Source: Aminobacter ciceronei (GTDB taxonomy: Bacteria; Pseudomonadota; Alphaproteobacteria; Rhizobiales; Rhizobiaceae). From it: a stretch of 64,000 nt of DNA. The notes under the pieces were generated by a model. The model was not told the origin of the DNA and ran no database searches. It worked only from the letters and a program-made list of their open reading frames with translations. The DNA lies in the NCBI RefSeq assembly GCF_014138625.1, contig NZ_JACJHY010000032.1, positions 1 through 64,000 of the forward strand. The letters run 5' to 3'. Numbering within the stretch: the first letter of the stretch is position 1; every line of letters begins with the position of its first letter. Positions 34,167 to 43,344 of this stretch are shown in pieces. The translations under genes and the position numbers were made by a program.

Positions 34167-35550
34167 GTGTTCTATCCCTGGATTTCAGATGGCGTGCGAG
34201 GTCGGAGAACGGATCGAGCGAGGGCCCGTCGGCAGGCGACTGGCCGAGCGCTTCGTAGATTACCGGCACCTGCTTCACGGCGAGGTCGAGGTCGGGATCG
34301 GCGCCCGGCTGGTAGGCGCCGAGCAGACGGATGTCGCGCGTGTCCTCGAAGCGCGAGATCAGTGCCTTGAGTTTGCTGACGAGCTGGCGCTGCTCCGGCG
34401 TCCAGGCCTTGGAGGCGAGACGGGAGATCGAAGCCAGTGGATTGACCGGCGGATAGCGACCTTGCTCGGCGATGGAACGGTCGAGCACCACGTGGCCATC
34501 GAGAATGCCGCGCACGGAATCGGCGACGGGATCGTTGTGGTCGTCGCCGTCGACAAGCACGGAGATGATGGCGGTGATCGATCCCGTGCCCTCCATGCCG
34601 GGGCCGGCGCGTTCGAGCAGCTTGGGCAGTTCGGTGAAGACGGAGGCGGGATAGCCGCGCGCCACCGGCGGCTCGCCGGCGCCGATGGCGACCTCGCGCA
34701 GGGCATGGGCAAAACGGGTGATGGAATCGAGCACCAGCAGGACGCGGTGGCCCTTGTCGCGGAAATGCTCGGCGACACGCATCGCGGTGTCGGGCGCGCG
34801 GCGGCGCATCATCGCGCTCTCGTCCGAGGTGGCGACGACCGCGACCGTCTTGGCCATGGCAGCGACGCCGATGGTGTCTTCGAGGAATTCGCGCACCTCG
34901 CGGCCGCGTTCGCCAATCAGGGCGACGACGACGGTGTCGAAGGCATCCGCACCGGCGAGCATGGCAAGCAGCGTCGACTTGCCGACGCCGGAGCCGGCGA
35001 AGATGCCCATGCGCTGGCCGAAACACAGCGGGGTGAAGATGTCGATGACGCGGACGCCGGTCAGGAAGCCTGTTTCGACGCGTTGGCGGGCGAGCGCCGC
35101 AGGCGGGATCGCTTCGGTGGCATCGTTCCTGGCACTGCGGACCAACGGTGCGCCGCCGTCTATGGGGCGGCCGAGCGCGTCGATGGCACGGCCGCGCCAG
35201 CTCGGATGCGGCGTGATGGCGATCGGCCCACGCGTGAAGACGGCATCGCCGACGCCGACCTCGCCGCTGCTTTCATAAGGCGCCACCAGCACCTCGTCGC
35301 GGCCGATCTGCACGATCTCGCCGCGCCGGTTGCGGCCATGGCCACGGTGTTCGACGATGTCGCCGAGGCGCGCGCTGAGCGACAGGCCGCCGACCTTGTA
35401 GTGGGTAGATGCGATCTCGGTCACTTGCCCGCCGCGTCTGACCAGCAGGCGGTCGTCGGCGAAGCGGTGCTGGATCCGCTCGAGCGCTTCGAGCCGGTTG
35501 TCGTGGACCGCCTGGGGCTCGTCGCGGATGTTGGCCAGCGCGTTGCTCAC
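34150..35550 (-). CDS. fliI: flagellar export ATPase FliI
   Basis: 466 residues, F1-beta-like ATPase. Walker A GSGVGKST at residues 186-193, Walker B VLLVLDSITRFAHALRE, and GEPPVARGYPASVFTELPKLLERAG, diagnostic of FliI/YscN. It energises chaperone release and loading at the export gate with FliH and FliJ. The start is GTG 35550, directly abutting the flgF stop. The N-terminal 30 residues, which bind FliH in other species, are present. Confidence 0.97.
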   Translation of the reverse strand: MSNALANIRDEPQAVHDNRLEALERIQHRFADDRLLVRRGGQVTEIASTHYKVGGLSLSARLGDIVEHRGHGRNRRGEIVQIGRDEVLVAPYESSGEVGVGDAVFTRGPIAITPHPSWRGRAIDALGRPIDGGAPLVRSARNDATEAIPPAALARQRVETGFLTGVRVIDIFTPLCFGQRMGIFAGSGVGKSTLLAMLAGADAFDTVVVALIGERGREVREFLEDTIGVAAMAKTVAVVATSDESAMMRRRAPDTAMRVAEHFRDKGHRVLLVLDSITRFAHALREVAIGAGEPPVARGYPASVFTELPKLLERAGPGMEGTGSITAIISVLVDGDDHNDPVADSVRGILDGHVVLDRSIAEQGRYPPVNPLASISRLASKAWTPEQRQLVSKLKALISRFEDTRDIRLLGAYQPGADPDLDLAVKQVPVIYEALGQSPADGPSLDPFSDLARHLKSRDRTHVQAE

Positions 35551-36273
35551 TTACTTCGAGCCGAGCGTCTTGATGGCGTCGGAGAACGACGCTTCGGTTT
35601 GGCGCATCAGAGCGGCGGTGTTCTCGAAGGCGCGCTGCACCATGATGAGCTTGCTCATCTCCTTGATCGGATTGACGTTGGACTCCTCGACGAAGCCCTG
35701 GACGATGCCGGCGTCCATGCGGTCGACCACCGGCTCGGGCGCCGTCGGCGGAATGACGCCGGAGTTGCCGTAACGGACGAAATTGGTACCAGGGTTGAAC
35801 TCATAGAGGCCGATGGCGCCGACGAGGCGTCCGTCCTGGCGCAGCGAGCCGTCGGAACCCGCGGTGGGCGGTCCGGCACGTGGGTCAAGCTGCATCGGCG
35901 CGCCGCCGGCGTCGAGCACCGGATGGCCCTCGACGGTGACGAGCTGGCCTTCCGCCGTCATCGAGAAGCGGCCGTCGCGCGTCATCACGACGCCAGCAGG
36001 CGTTTCGATGCCGAACCATGCGTCGCCGCGAATGGCGAAGTCGAACGGGTTGCCGGTTTCACGCATCGCGCCATGCTGGGTCGACAGGTAGGTATCACCC
36101 GGCGAGGTGAAGGAGACGGATTTCGGGCCGAGGCCGGAAACGACGTCCTCGAACTTCACACCGGTGGCACGGAAGCCGACAGTCGAGGCGTTGGCGACGT
36201 TGTCGGCAATGGTGTTGAGACGCTTTTCCAGAGCCACCTGGGCGGAAAGGGCGACGTAAAGACCGTTCTGCAT
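35551..36273 (-). CDS. flgF: proximal rod protein FlgF
   Basis: 240 residues. N-terminal YVALSAQVALEKRLNTIADNVANASTVGFRAT and C-terminal VQGFVEESNVNPIKEMSKLIMVQRAFENTA are rod motifs; the length and the FDFAIRGDAWFGIETPAG stretch fit FlgF rather than FlgG. It lies 7 bp after the DUF1217 gene and abuts fliI. Confidence 0.94.
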   Translation of the reverse strand: MQNGLYVALSAQVALEKRLNTIADNVANASTVGFRATGVKFEDVVSGLGPKSVSFTSPGDTYLSTQHGAMRETGNPFDFAIRGDAWFGIETPAGVVMTRDGRFSMTAEGQLVTVEGHPVLDAGGAPMQLDPRAGPPTAGSDGSLRQDGRLVGAIGLYEFNPGTNFVRYGNSGVIPPTAPEPVVDRMDAGIVQGFVEESNVNPIKEMSKLIMVQRAFENTAALMRQTEASFSDAIKTLGSK

Positions 36274-36280
36274 GATGTTC

Positions 36281-37405
36281 TCAGAACCTCAGTTTCTGCA
36301 TGGCAAACAGCACGTCAGTCGAAACGCCGTAGGCCGGCGACGACGAGCCGAACAGGGTGCCGACGGAGGCCTGCACCGGGGAGGACGGATTGTTGATTTC
36401 CCAGAGGCTGGTGAAGCGCTTGAGGAATTCGCCGAGCTTCTTGGGATTGGCAAAGGTCTCGATCTTCAGCTTGTCCTCGAACAGCTTGACCTGACGGTCG
36501 ATGTTGGCCGAGGCGAATGATTCAGGCAGGCCGAGCGCGGTGCGCACGACCTTGGCCAGCGCTGGGTCGGCGAGCACTTCGTAGAAGCTGGTGATCGAGG
36601 GGGCCTTGCGCTCGAAATAGAGCGCGAGGCGCACGCCCTCATTGTCCTTGCCGGCGTCCTCTTCCAGGGTCTGGCGGACATACTTGTCGACCGCCGGACG
36701 CTGCGCGGCATTGTAGGTCGTCGCATCCTTGCCGAGTGCTTCGAAGTTATAGGTGCTGGCAAACGCGGCGTAGCGCTTGTCCGTCATCTGGTTGGCGTAG
36801 CTCTTCGGGTCGCGAACGCCGCCGGCCAGTACCTTTTCCATCATCTCCTTGTTGGGGATCGACCCTTCGATGCCGAAGGATTTCATGGCGAAGGTGTAGA
36901 GCCTGGTGTCGGACATAAGGTCCTTGGCCGATGTCACCTTGACGATGTTGTCGAGGTAATACTTGACCTCCTTCTTGACCGCTTCGGAGTTGGGGTCGAC
37001 ACCATCGAGCTTGACCCGGATCAGGTATTTGTCGACCGCGCCCTGCTGCGCCTTGGTGTAGACGGTGGCCTTGTCACCGAGCTCGGCAAAGTTGAAGCTC
37101 TTGACGAATTCGGCGTAGCGCTTGTCGGTCAGCTTGTTGGCGAAGCTGTCTTCCTTGGCCACGCCTTCCTTCAGGGCCTTGACCATGAAGGCCTTGGCGT
37201 AGGCCATGTCCTGCAGGCCGTGCGCCTTCATGGCGTATTTGAACAGACGGTCGTTCTTGACGAACTCGTCGATGCTTTTCACCTTGGTGATGTTCTTGAG
37301 ATAGTACTCGGTGTCGCGCTCGACAGTGGGCTGGTTCTCCACGCGATCCAAGGCCTTGCCGAGATCCCGCGCGATCAGGTGGTAGCTTGTATAGGTATTG
37401 AGCAC
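36281..37405 (-). CDS. DUF1217 flagellar-cluster protein with internal repeats
   Basis: 374 residues from GTG 37405 (GGAAGG nine bases upstream; VLNTYTSYHLIARDLGKAL matches the usual family start). Two clear tandem repeats, each beginning YYLxNIxKVxS and running through LTDKRYAEFVKSFNFAELG (first) and MTDKRYAAFASTYNFEALG (second), plus a degenerate third near the C-terminus. No signal or membrane segment. DUF1217 is found in alphaproteobacterial flagellar loci; function is unknown. It heads the flgF-fliI unit and is divergent to motA, so it is probably expressed early. Confidence 0.85.
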   Translation of the reverse strand: MLNTYTSYHLIARDLGKALDRVENQPTVERDTEYYLKNITKVKSIDEFVKNDRLFKYAMKAHGLQDMAYAKAFMVKALKEGVAKEDSFANKLTDKRYAEFVKSFNFAELGDKATVYTKAQQGAVDKYLIRVKLDGVDPNSEAVKKEVKYYLDNIVKVTSAKDLMSDTRLYTFAMKSFGIEGSIPNKEMMEKVLAGGVRDPKSYANQMTDKRYAAFASTYNFEALGKDATTYNAAQRPAVDKYVRQTLEEDAGKDNEGVRLALYFERKAPSITSFYEVLADPALAKVVRTALGLPESFASANIDRQVKLFEDKLKIETFANPKKLGEFLKRFTSLWEINNPSSPVQASVGTLFGSSSPAYGVSTDVLFAMQKLRF

Positions 37406-37438
37406 GACAACAGCCCTTCCGCCGCAGCATAGACGGTG

Positions 37439-37464
37439 AAGGCTACGCCCCATTGCTTGCGCGA
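37439..37464 (-). promoter_or_regulatory. class II flagellar promoter element, DUF1217/flgF operon
   Basis: Minus strand TCGCGCAAG-N10-TAGCCTT, 33 nt before the GTG start at 37405. It also supports that start, since an upstream start at 37477 would precede the element. Confidence 0.6.
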
Positions 37465-37496
37465 GGCTGAATGGCATTGCGATGATCCTTCAAGCC

Positions 37497-37521
37497 TCAC
37501 ACAAGGCACGGCCGCTATCTG
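37497..37521 (+). promoter_or_regulatory. class II flagellar promoter element, motA operon
   Basis: Plus strand TCACACAAG-N10-TATCTG, 38 nt before the GTG start of motA. It is the most divergent of the six good copies in the first half, but the spacing is exact. The two divergent copies lie 32 bp apart. Confidence 0.5.
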
Positions 37522-37559
37522 TGCCTGTATGTTGCTTTGAAAGTGCGGAAGGACCTGCT

Positions 37560-38435
37560 GTGGGCATTCTGATCGGACTCGTCGTGACGCTGGGCTGTGT
37601 GCTCGGCGGCTTCATGGCGATGGGTGGACACCTGGACGTCCTGATGCAGCCTTGGGAACTCGTCATCATTGGCGGTGCGGCCCTCGGTACGTTCCTGGTT
37701 GCCAACCCGATGGCCACCGTCAAGGATACCGGCAAGGCGATCGTCGAAGCGCTCAAGCAGGCAGTGCCGAAAGAGCAGGACTATCTCGAGACGCTGGGCG
37801 TGCTGCATTCGCTGATGCGCGAGTTGCGCACCAAGACCCGGTCCGAGGTCGAGGCGCATATCGACAACCCCGACGACTCGCCGATCTTCCAGGCCTATCC
37901 GCTGGTGCTCAAGAACTACGACCTGACGCATTTCATCTGCGACTATTGCCGCATCATCATCATCGGCAATGCCCGTTCGCACGAGATCGAGGCGCTGATG
38001 GACGAGGAAATCCAGACCATCCGCGCCGACAAGCTCAAGTCCTATCACGCGCTGATCGCCGTTGGTGACGGCCTGCCGGCGCTGGGCATCGTTGCTGCGG
38101 TGCTTGGCGTGGTCAAGGCGATGGGCGCGCTCGACCAGTCTCCCGAAATCCTCGGCGGCCTGATCGGTGCGGCACTGGTCGGCACCTTCCTCGGCATCTT
38201 CCTGTCCTATGCCGTGGTCGCGCCGATCGCCACCAAGATCAAGACGGTGCGCGAGAAGAAGAACCGCCTCTACATCGTCGTGAAGCAGACGCTGCTTGCC
38301 TACATGAACGGCTCGCTGCCGCAGGTTGCAATCGAGTTCGGCCGCAAGACGATCTCGTCTTATGATCGTCCGTCGATCGATTCGGTGGAGCAGAGCACGC
38401 TGAACACGGCGATCGTCGAGAAGAAGGCCGCCTGA
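37560..38435 (+). CDS. motA: flagellar stator protein MotA
   Basis: 291 residues from GTG 37560 (GGAAGGACC upstream). Four membrane segments, with conserved [32 protein letters not shown] at the start and [22 protein letters not shown] before helix 3. It pairs with MotB as the proton channel and pushes on FliG. It opens motA-fliM-fliN-fliG-flhB. An in-frame ATG at 37482 would start before the promoter element and is not favoured. Confidence 0.95.
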   Translation: MGILIGLVVTLGCVLGGFMAMGGHLDVLMQPWELVIIGGAALGTFLVANPMATVKDTGKAIVEALKQAVPKEQDYLETLGVLHSLMRELRTKTRSEVEAHIDNPDDSPIFQAYPLVLKNYDLTHFICDYCRIIIIGNARSHEIEALMDEEIQTIRADKLKSYHALIAVGDGLPALGIVAAVLGVVKAMGALDQSPEILGGLIGAALVGTFLGIFLSYAVVAPIATKIKTVREKKNRLYIVVKQTLLAYMNGSLPQVAIEFGRKTISSYDRPSIDSVEQSTLNTAIVEKKAA

Positions 38436-38471
38436 GCCAATGCGGGACGCTGACAAAGGGCATCGCCAGTC

Positions 38472-39404
38472 ATGAATACCACCGCAAGCCCGGCGGAACC
38501 GCGGGATGTCGTCATCGAGCGCCTGCTGGGCGATACCGGCGAGCCGGAGAAAGTGCTTGCCGCTGCGCGCCGCCTTGCCGAACGCGCGGCAACCGCTATT
38601 GCCGAGGCCATCAACCACGCACTGCCAACGTCTGTCTTCGTCGAGGTTGGCGAGATCAAGCTTGGCCGCATGACGGATGCCAAGGCAGGCAAGAGCAACC
38701 AGGCGATGACCGTCGCCCCGACCAAGCTTTCGCCCGATGGCCTGGTGATGACGTTTGATCCGCAGGCGATCGCCATCCTGGTCAACCTGATGTTCGGCGG
38801 TGATGCCGGCCGCGACATTGCCCCGATCGACCGCGATCTGTCGTCGATCGAGCTTGGCGTTGTCTCGCTGCTGATCCAGGATGTGGCGCGCGCGATGAAC
38901 GCGCAGGGGCCGGACGGTGGCCTTGGCGTCAAGCTGCCGGCGCCCGACGCGATCACCGGCGCGATGATGAAGAAGCATGTGTTTCGCGACGGGCCGTCGG
39001 CGCGCATCGTGCTGACCGTGTCGACGATGGCTTCGCGCGGTACGCTGACGCTGACGCTGCCGCAGCGCGTGCTGGTTTCGGATCGCCGCCCGGCAGAGGT
39101 CGAGACGAGTGCTGCTCCGACCACCGAATGGCGCTCGCGCTTCTCCGACGAGCTGATGCGCTCGACCGTGAGGCTGGAGGCCTCGATGCCGATCGGGCGC
39201 ATGACGCTTGGCGAACTGACTGGTCTCCAGGTCGGGCAGGTCATCGAGCTCGCCGAGAACACCCAGTCCAACGCTGTCATCGCCGCTCGCGGCAAGACAC
39301 TGTTTGCCTGCGAGTTCGGCAAGCTCGGCCAGAATTACACAGTACGCATCCGGCGTCCGTTCGACTCTACAGAAGAAACAATTGAAGGGATCGTCGCGGG
39401 TTGA
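38472..39404 (+). CDS. fliM: flagellar motor switch protein FliM
   Basis: 310 residues: middle domain (residues about 45-220, [12 protein letters not shown] ... [15 protein letters not shown]) and a C-terminal SpoA domain ([24 protein letters not shown] ... [20 protein letters not shown]). The short N-terminus lacks an obvious classical CheY-binding motif. FliM forms the C ring with FliG and FliN. It starts 36 bp after motA. Confidence 0.92.
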   Translation: MNTTASPAEPRDVVIERLLGDTGEPEKVLAAARRLAERAATAIAEAINHALPTSVFVEVGEIKLGRMTDAKAGKSNQAMTVAPTKLSPDGLVMTFDPQAIAILVNLMFGGDAGRDIAPIDRDLSSIELGVVSLLIQDVARAMNAQGPDGGLGVKLPAPDAITGAMMKKHVFRDGPSARIVLTVSTMASRGTLTLTLPQRVLVSDRRPAEVETSAAPTTEWRSRFSDELMRSTVRLEASMPIGRMTLGELTGLQVGQVIELAENTQSNAVIAARGKTLFACEFGKLGQNYTVRIRRPFDSTEETIEGIVAG

Positions 39405-39456
39405 GCTGCTGCCCAGCAGCACCAGCCGCCGCGAACGACAGAACTGGAGAACACCG

Positions 39457-39861
39457 ATGAGCAAGGCACAGTCCAAGCCCGAGGTCGAAAAGCCCGAAAT
39501 CGAAGAAGTCGAGGACGATCAGCTCAATCGTGCCATCGAAGAATTGCGCGGCGTGCTGAGCGAAGAGGAAAAGCGGCCAAGCGCCGGCGGTGCAGCGGCG
39601 GCAGCCGGCAACAGCAGCGTGATCTTCGGCATTCCGGTCGAAGTGCAGATCGTGCTCGGCAGCACCGAAATGCCGGTGTCGGAGCTGATGGCGCTGCAGA
39701 AGGGCTCGACGGTTGCGCTCGACCGCCGCATCGGCGAACCTGTCGACGTCGTGGTCAACGGAAGGCGTATCGCACGTGGCGAAATCACGGTACTTGAGAG
39801 CGATCCGTCGCGTTTCGGCATCCGCCTGACCGAAATCGTAGCGGCGACGAAGAGCGCCTGA
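39457..39861 (+). CDS. fliN: flagellar motor switch protein FliN
   Basis: 134 residues: acidic, Ala-rich N-terminal extension (residues 1-50) then a SpoA domain ([56 protein letters not shown]...). Bottom of the C ring. ATG 39457 has GGAGA upstream; the frame extends back into fliM without a ribosome binding site. Confidence 0.95.
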   Translation: MSKAQSKPEVEKPEIEEVEDDQLNRAIEELRGVLSEEEKRPSAGGAAAAAGNSSVIFGIPVEVQIVLGSTEMPVSELMALQKGSTVALDRRIGEPVDVVVNGRRIARGEITVLESDPSRFGIRLTEIVAATKSA

Positions 39862-39910
39862 GGACTGGACTTTTGACTGTGCTTACCCCTGCTTCCAGAG
39901 AGACCTCCGC

Positions 39911-40924
39911 ATGACCACGTCGCTGGCGTCGCTGACGCGGCCACAGAAGGCTGCGGCTATTTTGGTGGCCATGGGCAAGCCCTCGGCCAGCCGTCTGCTG
40001 AAGTTCTTCAAGCAGGAGGAGCTCAAGGCGCTCATCGAAGGCGCGCGGCTGCTGCGTACGATTCCCCAGGCCGATCTCGAACGGATCGTCGCCGAGTTCG
40101 AGGCCGAGTTCACCGAAGGTGCCGGCCTGCTCGATTCCGCCGACAAGATGGACACCATCCTCAACGAGTCGCTGTCGCCGGAAGAAATGAACGCCCTGAT
40201 GGGCAATGGCGAACCCTTGATGATCAAGGATAACCTGCCGCCGGTGTGGCCGCAGGTCGAAAGGCTCGAAGCAACGCAGATCGGCACTTTCCTTGCGAAT
40301 GAGCATCCGCAGACCGCGGCGATGATCCTGTCCAACCTGGCGCCGACCTATGCGGCACGCGTGGTGTTGTCGATGGAAAAGCCGGTGCGCAGCGAGATCA
40401 TCAAGCGCATGATGGAATTGGCCAACGTGCCCGAGGCGGCGACCAAGCTGGTCGAGCAGCAGCTGCGCAACCACGTGCTGACCGAGAGCGCCCAGAAGGA
40501 TACATCGGTCGGACAAACGCGCGTCGCCAGCGTCCTCAACGAACTGGACAAGTCGCAGCTCGAAGAGGTGATGAGCGACCTGCGGGAAGTCGGCATGGCC
40601 GATCTCGATGCCATCCGCGCCCGCCTGTTCTCCTTCGAAGACATCACGTCGATGTCGCAGAAGGCGCGCGTGGCTCTGTTCGATGGACTCTCGACCGAAC
40701 TCATCACCATGGCCCTGCGTGGAACGCCGCTGCCGCTCGCCGAGGCCGTGCTGTCGTCGATCAGCGCGCGCTCGCGCCGCATGATCGAGTCCGAACTGAG
40801 CCAGGGATCGGAAGGCATTCAACCGGCCGACATCCTGCGTGCCCGCAAGACCATCGCTTCTACTGCCTTGCGCATGTCAAACGAGGGCCTCCTCGAATTG
40901 CCATCCGCGCAAGACGCCGCCTGA
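39911..40924 (+). CDS. fliG: flagellar motor switch protein FliG
   Basis: 337 residues. N-terminal RPQKAAAILVAMGKPSASRLLKFF, middle EHPQTAAMILSNLAP with an EHPQ motif, and a C-terminal charged torque helix (LREVGMADLDAIRARLFSFEDI). FliG binds FliF, FliM and MotA. The N-domain is somewhat divergent, as usual in rhizobia. It lies between fliN and flhB. Confidence 0.95.
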   Translation: MTTSLASLTRPQKAAAILVAMGKPSASRLLKFFKQEELKALIEGARLLRTIPQADLERIVAEFEAEFTEGAGLLDSADKMDTILNESLSPEEMNALMGNGEPLMIKDNLPPVWPQVERLEATQIGTFLANEHPQTAAMILSNLAPTYAARVVLSMEKPVRSEIIKRMMELANVPEAATKLVEQQLRNHVLTESAQKDTSVGQTRVASVLNELDKSQLEEVMSDLREVGMADLDAIRARLFSFEDITSMSQKARVALFDGLSTELITMALRGTPLPLAEAVLSSISARSRRMIESELSQGSEGIQPADILRARKTIASTALRMSNEGLLELPSAQDAA

Positions 40925-40950
40925 CCTTATCCGACGCGGTCTGCTGAGCA

Positions 40951-42027
40951 ATGTCGGACGAGGACAAAGACTCCAAAACAGAAGAGCCGACAGAGAAGAA
41001 AATCCGCGACACGATGGAGAAGGGCAAGCTGCCCGTCTCCAAGGAAGTCGCGATCTTCACCTCGTTCCTGGCGATCATGGTCTATGCCGTGTTCTTTGCC
41101 AGCTCGTCGGTCGCCGAACTCGGCGTCTTCCTGTCCAATTTCCTCGAAAAGCCCGAGGCCTGGCCGCTCGGCACCGAGCGCGACGTCATCGAACTCTACC
41201 AGGCGGTGGCGGTCGAGATCGCACGCGCGGTCGCCAGCCTGTTCGTGATGCTGATCGTGGCGGGCGTCGGTGCGTCGCTGATCCAGAACGTGCCGCAGTT
41301 CGTCGGCGAGCGCATCCGCCCGCAAGCCGAACGCATTTCCCTGACCAAGGGCTGGAAGCGCATGTTCGGCGCCCAGGGCCTTGTCGAATTCCTGAAGTCG
41401 CTGGGCAAGCTCGGCTTCGTGATGATCGTGCTTTACTTCGTGCTGTCGGACGATCATCGCCGGCTGCTGGCCGGTATGATCACCAATCCGGTGGCCTTTG
41501 GCGACGTCATCCGCGGCATCACCGTCGACATCCTGGTGGCGATCGTCTTCGTCATGGGGGTGATCGGCGTCGCCGACATCGTGTGGTCACGCTTCCACTG
41601 GTTCCAGGAACAGCGCATGACCAAGCAGGAGGTCAAGGACGAGATGAAGCAGTCGGAAGGCGATCCGATCGTCAAGGCCCGGCTGCGCTCGATCGCCCGC
41701 GACCGCGCTCGCCAGCGCATGATGACCGCGGTGCCCAAGGCGACGCTGGTGATCGCCAATCCGACTCACTTCGCCATCGCGTTGCGCTACGTCCGCAACG
41801 AGGATGCAGCACCTGTCGTGCTCGCCAAGGGGCAGGACCTGGTCGCTTTGAAGATCCGCGAAATAGCCGAACTGAACGGCATTCCAGTGTTCGAAGACGT
41901 GGCGCTCGCCCGCTCCATGTACAAGCAAGTTTCAGTGGATAGTGTCATTCCATCGCAGTTCTACCAGGCCGTCGCCGAACTGGTGCGGATCGTTTACGGA
42001 AACAAGGCTCAGCGCAATCCGTCATGA
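40951..42027 (+). CDS. flhB: flagellar export switch protein FlhB
   Basis: 358 residues: four membrane helices (residues about 30-210), then a cytoplasmic domain with the autocleavage motif NPTH at residues 270-273. The N-terminus DKTEEPTEKKIRDTMEKGKLPVSKEV-like is typical. FlhB works with FliK to switch export specificity from hook to filament. It overlaps the next gene by ATGA. Confidence 0.96.
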   Translation: MSDEDKDSKTEEPTEKKIRDTMEKGKLPVSKEVAIFTSFLAIMVYAVFFASSSVAELGVFLSNFLEKPEAWPLGTERDVIELYQAVAVEIARAVASLFVMLIVAGVGASLIQNVPQFVGERIRPQAERISLTKGWKRMFGAQGLVEFLKSLGKLGFVMIVLYFVLSDDHRRLLAGMITNPVAFGDVIRGITVDILVAIVFVMGVIGVADIVWSRFHWFQEQRMTKQEVKDEMKQSEGDPIVKARLRSIARDRARQRMMTAVPKATLVIANPTHFAIALRYVRNEDAAPVVLAKGQDLVALKIREIAELNGIPVFEDVALARSMYKQVSVDSVIPSQFYQAVAELVRIVYGNKAQRNPS

Positions 42028-42461
42028 AAAATCAGCAGTACGCTTCGACCCGTGAAGTACTTGTTGCAACGGCGATCCAGCCGGTGGTGCGCGAATTGCG
42101 CCTCGTCGACCTTGCCGACTACATCGCCTTCATCAGGCTCGAGCATTTTGCCAACGTGGCCGACCTGGTCGATTCTGCGGCGGAGCTCTATTTCATGCCG
42201 GGCGCGCTGCGCCTCGGACTGGGCGGTGAGGCGCATGTCAGCTGGACGGGTAGCCCGCGCATCGTTCTTGACCTCGAGCTCAGGCCGGAAGGGGCGGTGG
42301 TCTATTTCCAGCTGTCGATGACGGCGACCAACGCGTCAGTGGAAGTCCACTATGTGTCGTTCGAGAAACCGGATCCGGAGCCGGAAAAGAACACGGAATA
42401 TCTCGCCGCCGCCATCCAGCATGCGATGATCAGGCGGACTCCGCAGGCTGAAGCTGCCTAG
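42024..42461 (+). CDS. conserved small protein following flhB, unknown function
   Basis: 145 residues, soluble, mixed alpha/beta. N-terminal helices (VVRELRLVDLADYIAFIRLEHFANVADLVDSAAELYF), then strands (LGLGGEAHVSWTGSPRIVLDLELRPEGAVVYFQLSMT) and a helical end. I recognise no domain. ATGA overlap with flhB shows tight co-translation, so a motility link is likely. The gene faces visR convergently; the 127-bp gap between them shows no clear terminator. Confidence 0.7.
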   Translation: MKNQQYASTREVLVATAIQPVVRELRLVDLADYIAFIRLEHFANVADLVDSAAELYFMPGALRLGLGGEAHVSWTGSPRIVLDLELRPEGAVVYFQLSMTATNASVEVHYVSFEKPDPEPEKNTEYLAAAIQHAMIRRTPQAEAA

Positions 42462-42588
42462 ATTCGAGTGATGCCGGCCTGCGAATGCCTGCTCCCTTCG
42501 CTTCCGGTGCTCACGTAGGTTGAATGTACGCTCCGGTTCTCGGTACCGGCCATTTTTGGCTCGGCCTGACCCGAAACCCCGACCAGCG

Positions 42589-43344
42589 CTAGTCGATCAG
42601 GCCCAGCCGCAGCGCCTTGGCGACCGCATGCATGCGGTTGACGGCGTTGAGCTTCTGCGTCGTCTGGGTGAGATACTGGTTGGCGGTGTGCACCGAAAGC
42701 TTGAGCAGCTTGGCGATCTCTTCGCTGGTGTAGCCGCGAGAGGTCAGCTTCAGGCACTCGATCTCGCGGCGCGACATCGACGGGAGGTCGCGTGACTGGG
42801 GCGAGATGATGCGCGACACCGCATCGAACAGCGCAAAGCAGCGGCCGTGCAGGTCGTGCAGCGTCTGCGGGTTGGGTGAAAGCTCCGGGCCGCCGAAGAT
42901 GAAGAGGCCGACCTGGCCGCGATCGGTGTAAACAGGAAATGCGATGCCGCGGCCACTCTGGGCGAGTGGTTCGATGCGGCTGGTCCAGGTGAGTGCTGAA
43001 AAGACCTCAGGGGCATCAGCGTCATCCGTCCACCAGCATGGCGCGGTCGACTGGCGCGCATGGCGCATCAGGTGTTCGCCGATGCCGCCGCCGAGCAGGC
43101 GGGCAGCCGACATGGAGCCGGGATAGTCGGAATCAAAGCATGCCGTCAGCCGGCCGCTTTCTGCGGGTGGACCTGCCAGGCACAGCGCGAAATCGCGCGC
43201 GCCGAGATCGACCGAGATCCAGCGGCAGCGCTTGGCGGCGTCCGCGAGCGTTACGGCTTGCAAGCCGATCGGGTGAGGGGCGGACGGAACATCCTGTTCA
43301 TAATCGCGTGCGCGGCTCAGCTGCTTTGCCTGGGCGTAGCTCAA
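42589..43344 (-). CDS. visR: LuxR-type motility master regulator VisR
   Basis: 251 residues: N-terminal sensor-like domain and C-terminal LuxR helix-turn-helix (residues about 185-245; LPSMSRREIECLKLTSRGYTSEEIAKLL, SVHTANQYLTQTTQKLNAVNRMHAVAKALRLGLID). VisN and VisR form a heterodimer at the top of the rhizobial motility cascade and activate rem. The start is TTG 43344, overlapping the visN stop (TTGA), with AGGAG upstream. The frame stays open to 43587 but that is shadow sequence inside visN. Confidence 0.88.
   Translation of the reverse strand: MSYAQAKQLSRARDYEQDVPSAPHPIGLQAVTLADAAKRCRWISVDLGARDFALCLAGPPAESGRLTACFDSDYPGSMSAARLLGGGIGEHLMRHARQSTAPCWWTDDADAPEVFSALTWTSRIEPLAQSGRGIAFPVYTDRGQVGLFIFGGPELSPNPQTLHDLHGRCFALFDAVSRIISPQSRDLPSMSRREIECLKLTSRGYTSEEIAKLLKLSVHTANQYLTQTTQKLNAVNRMHAVAKALRLGLID

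Noticed and set aside
34054-36396. 780-codon plus-strand frame opposite fliI and flgF
   Set aside because: Antisense shadow; fliI with Walker motifs is on the minus strand.
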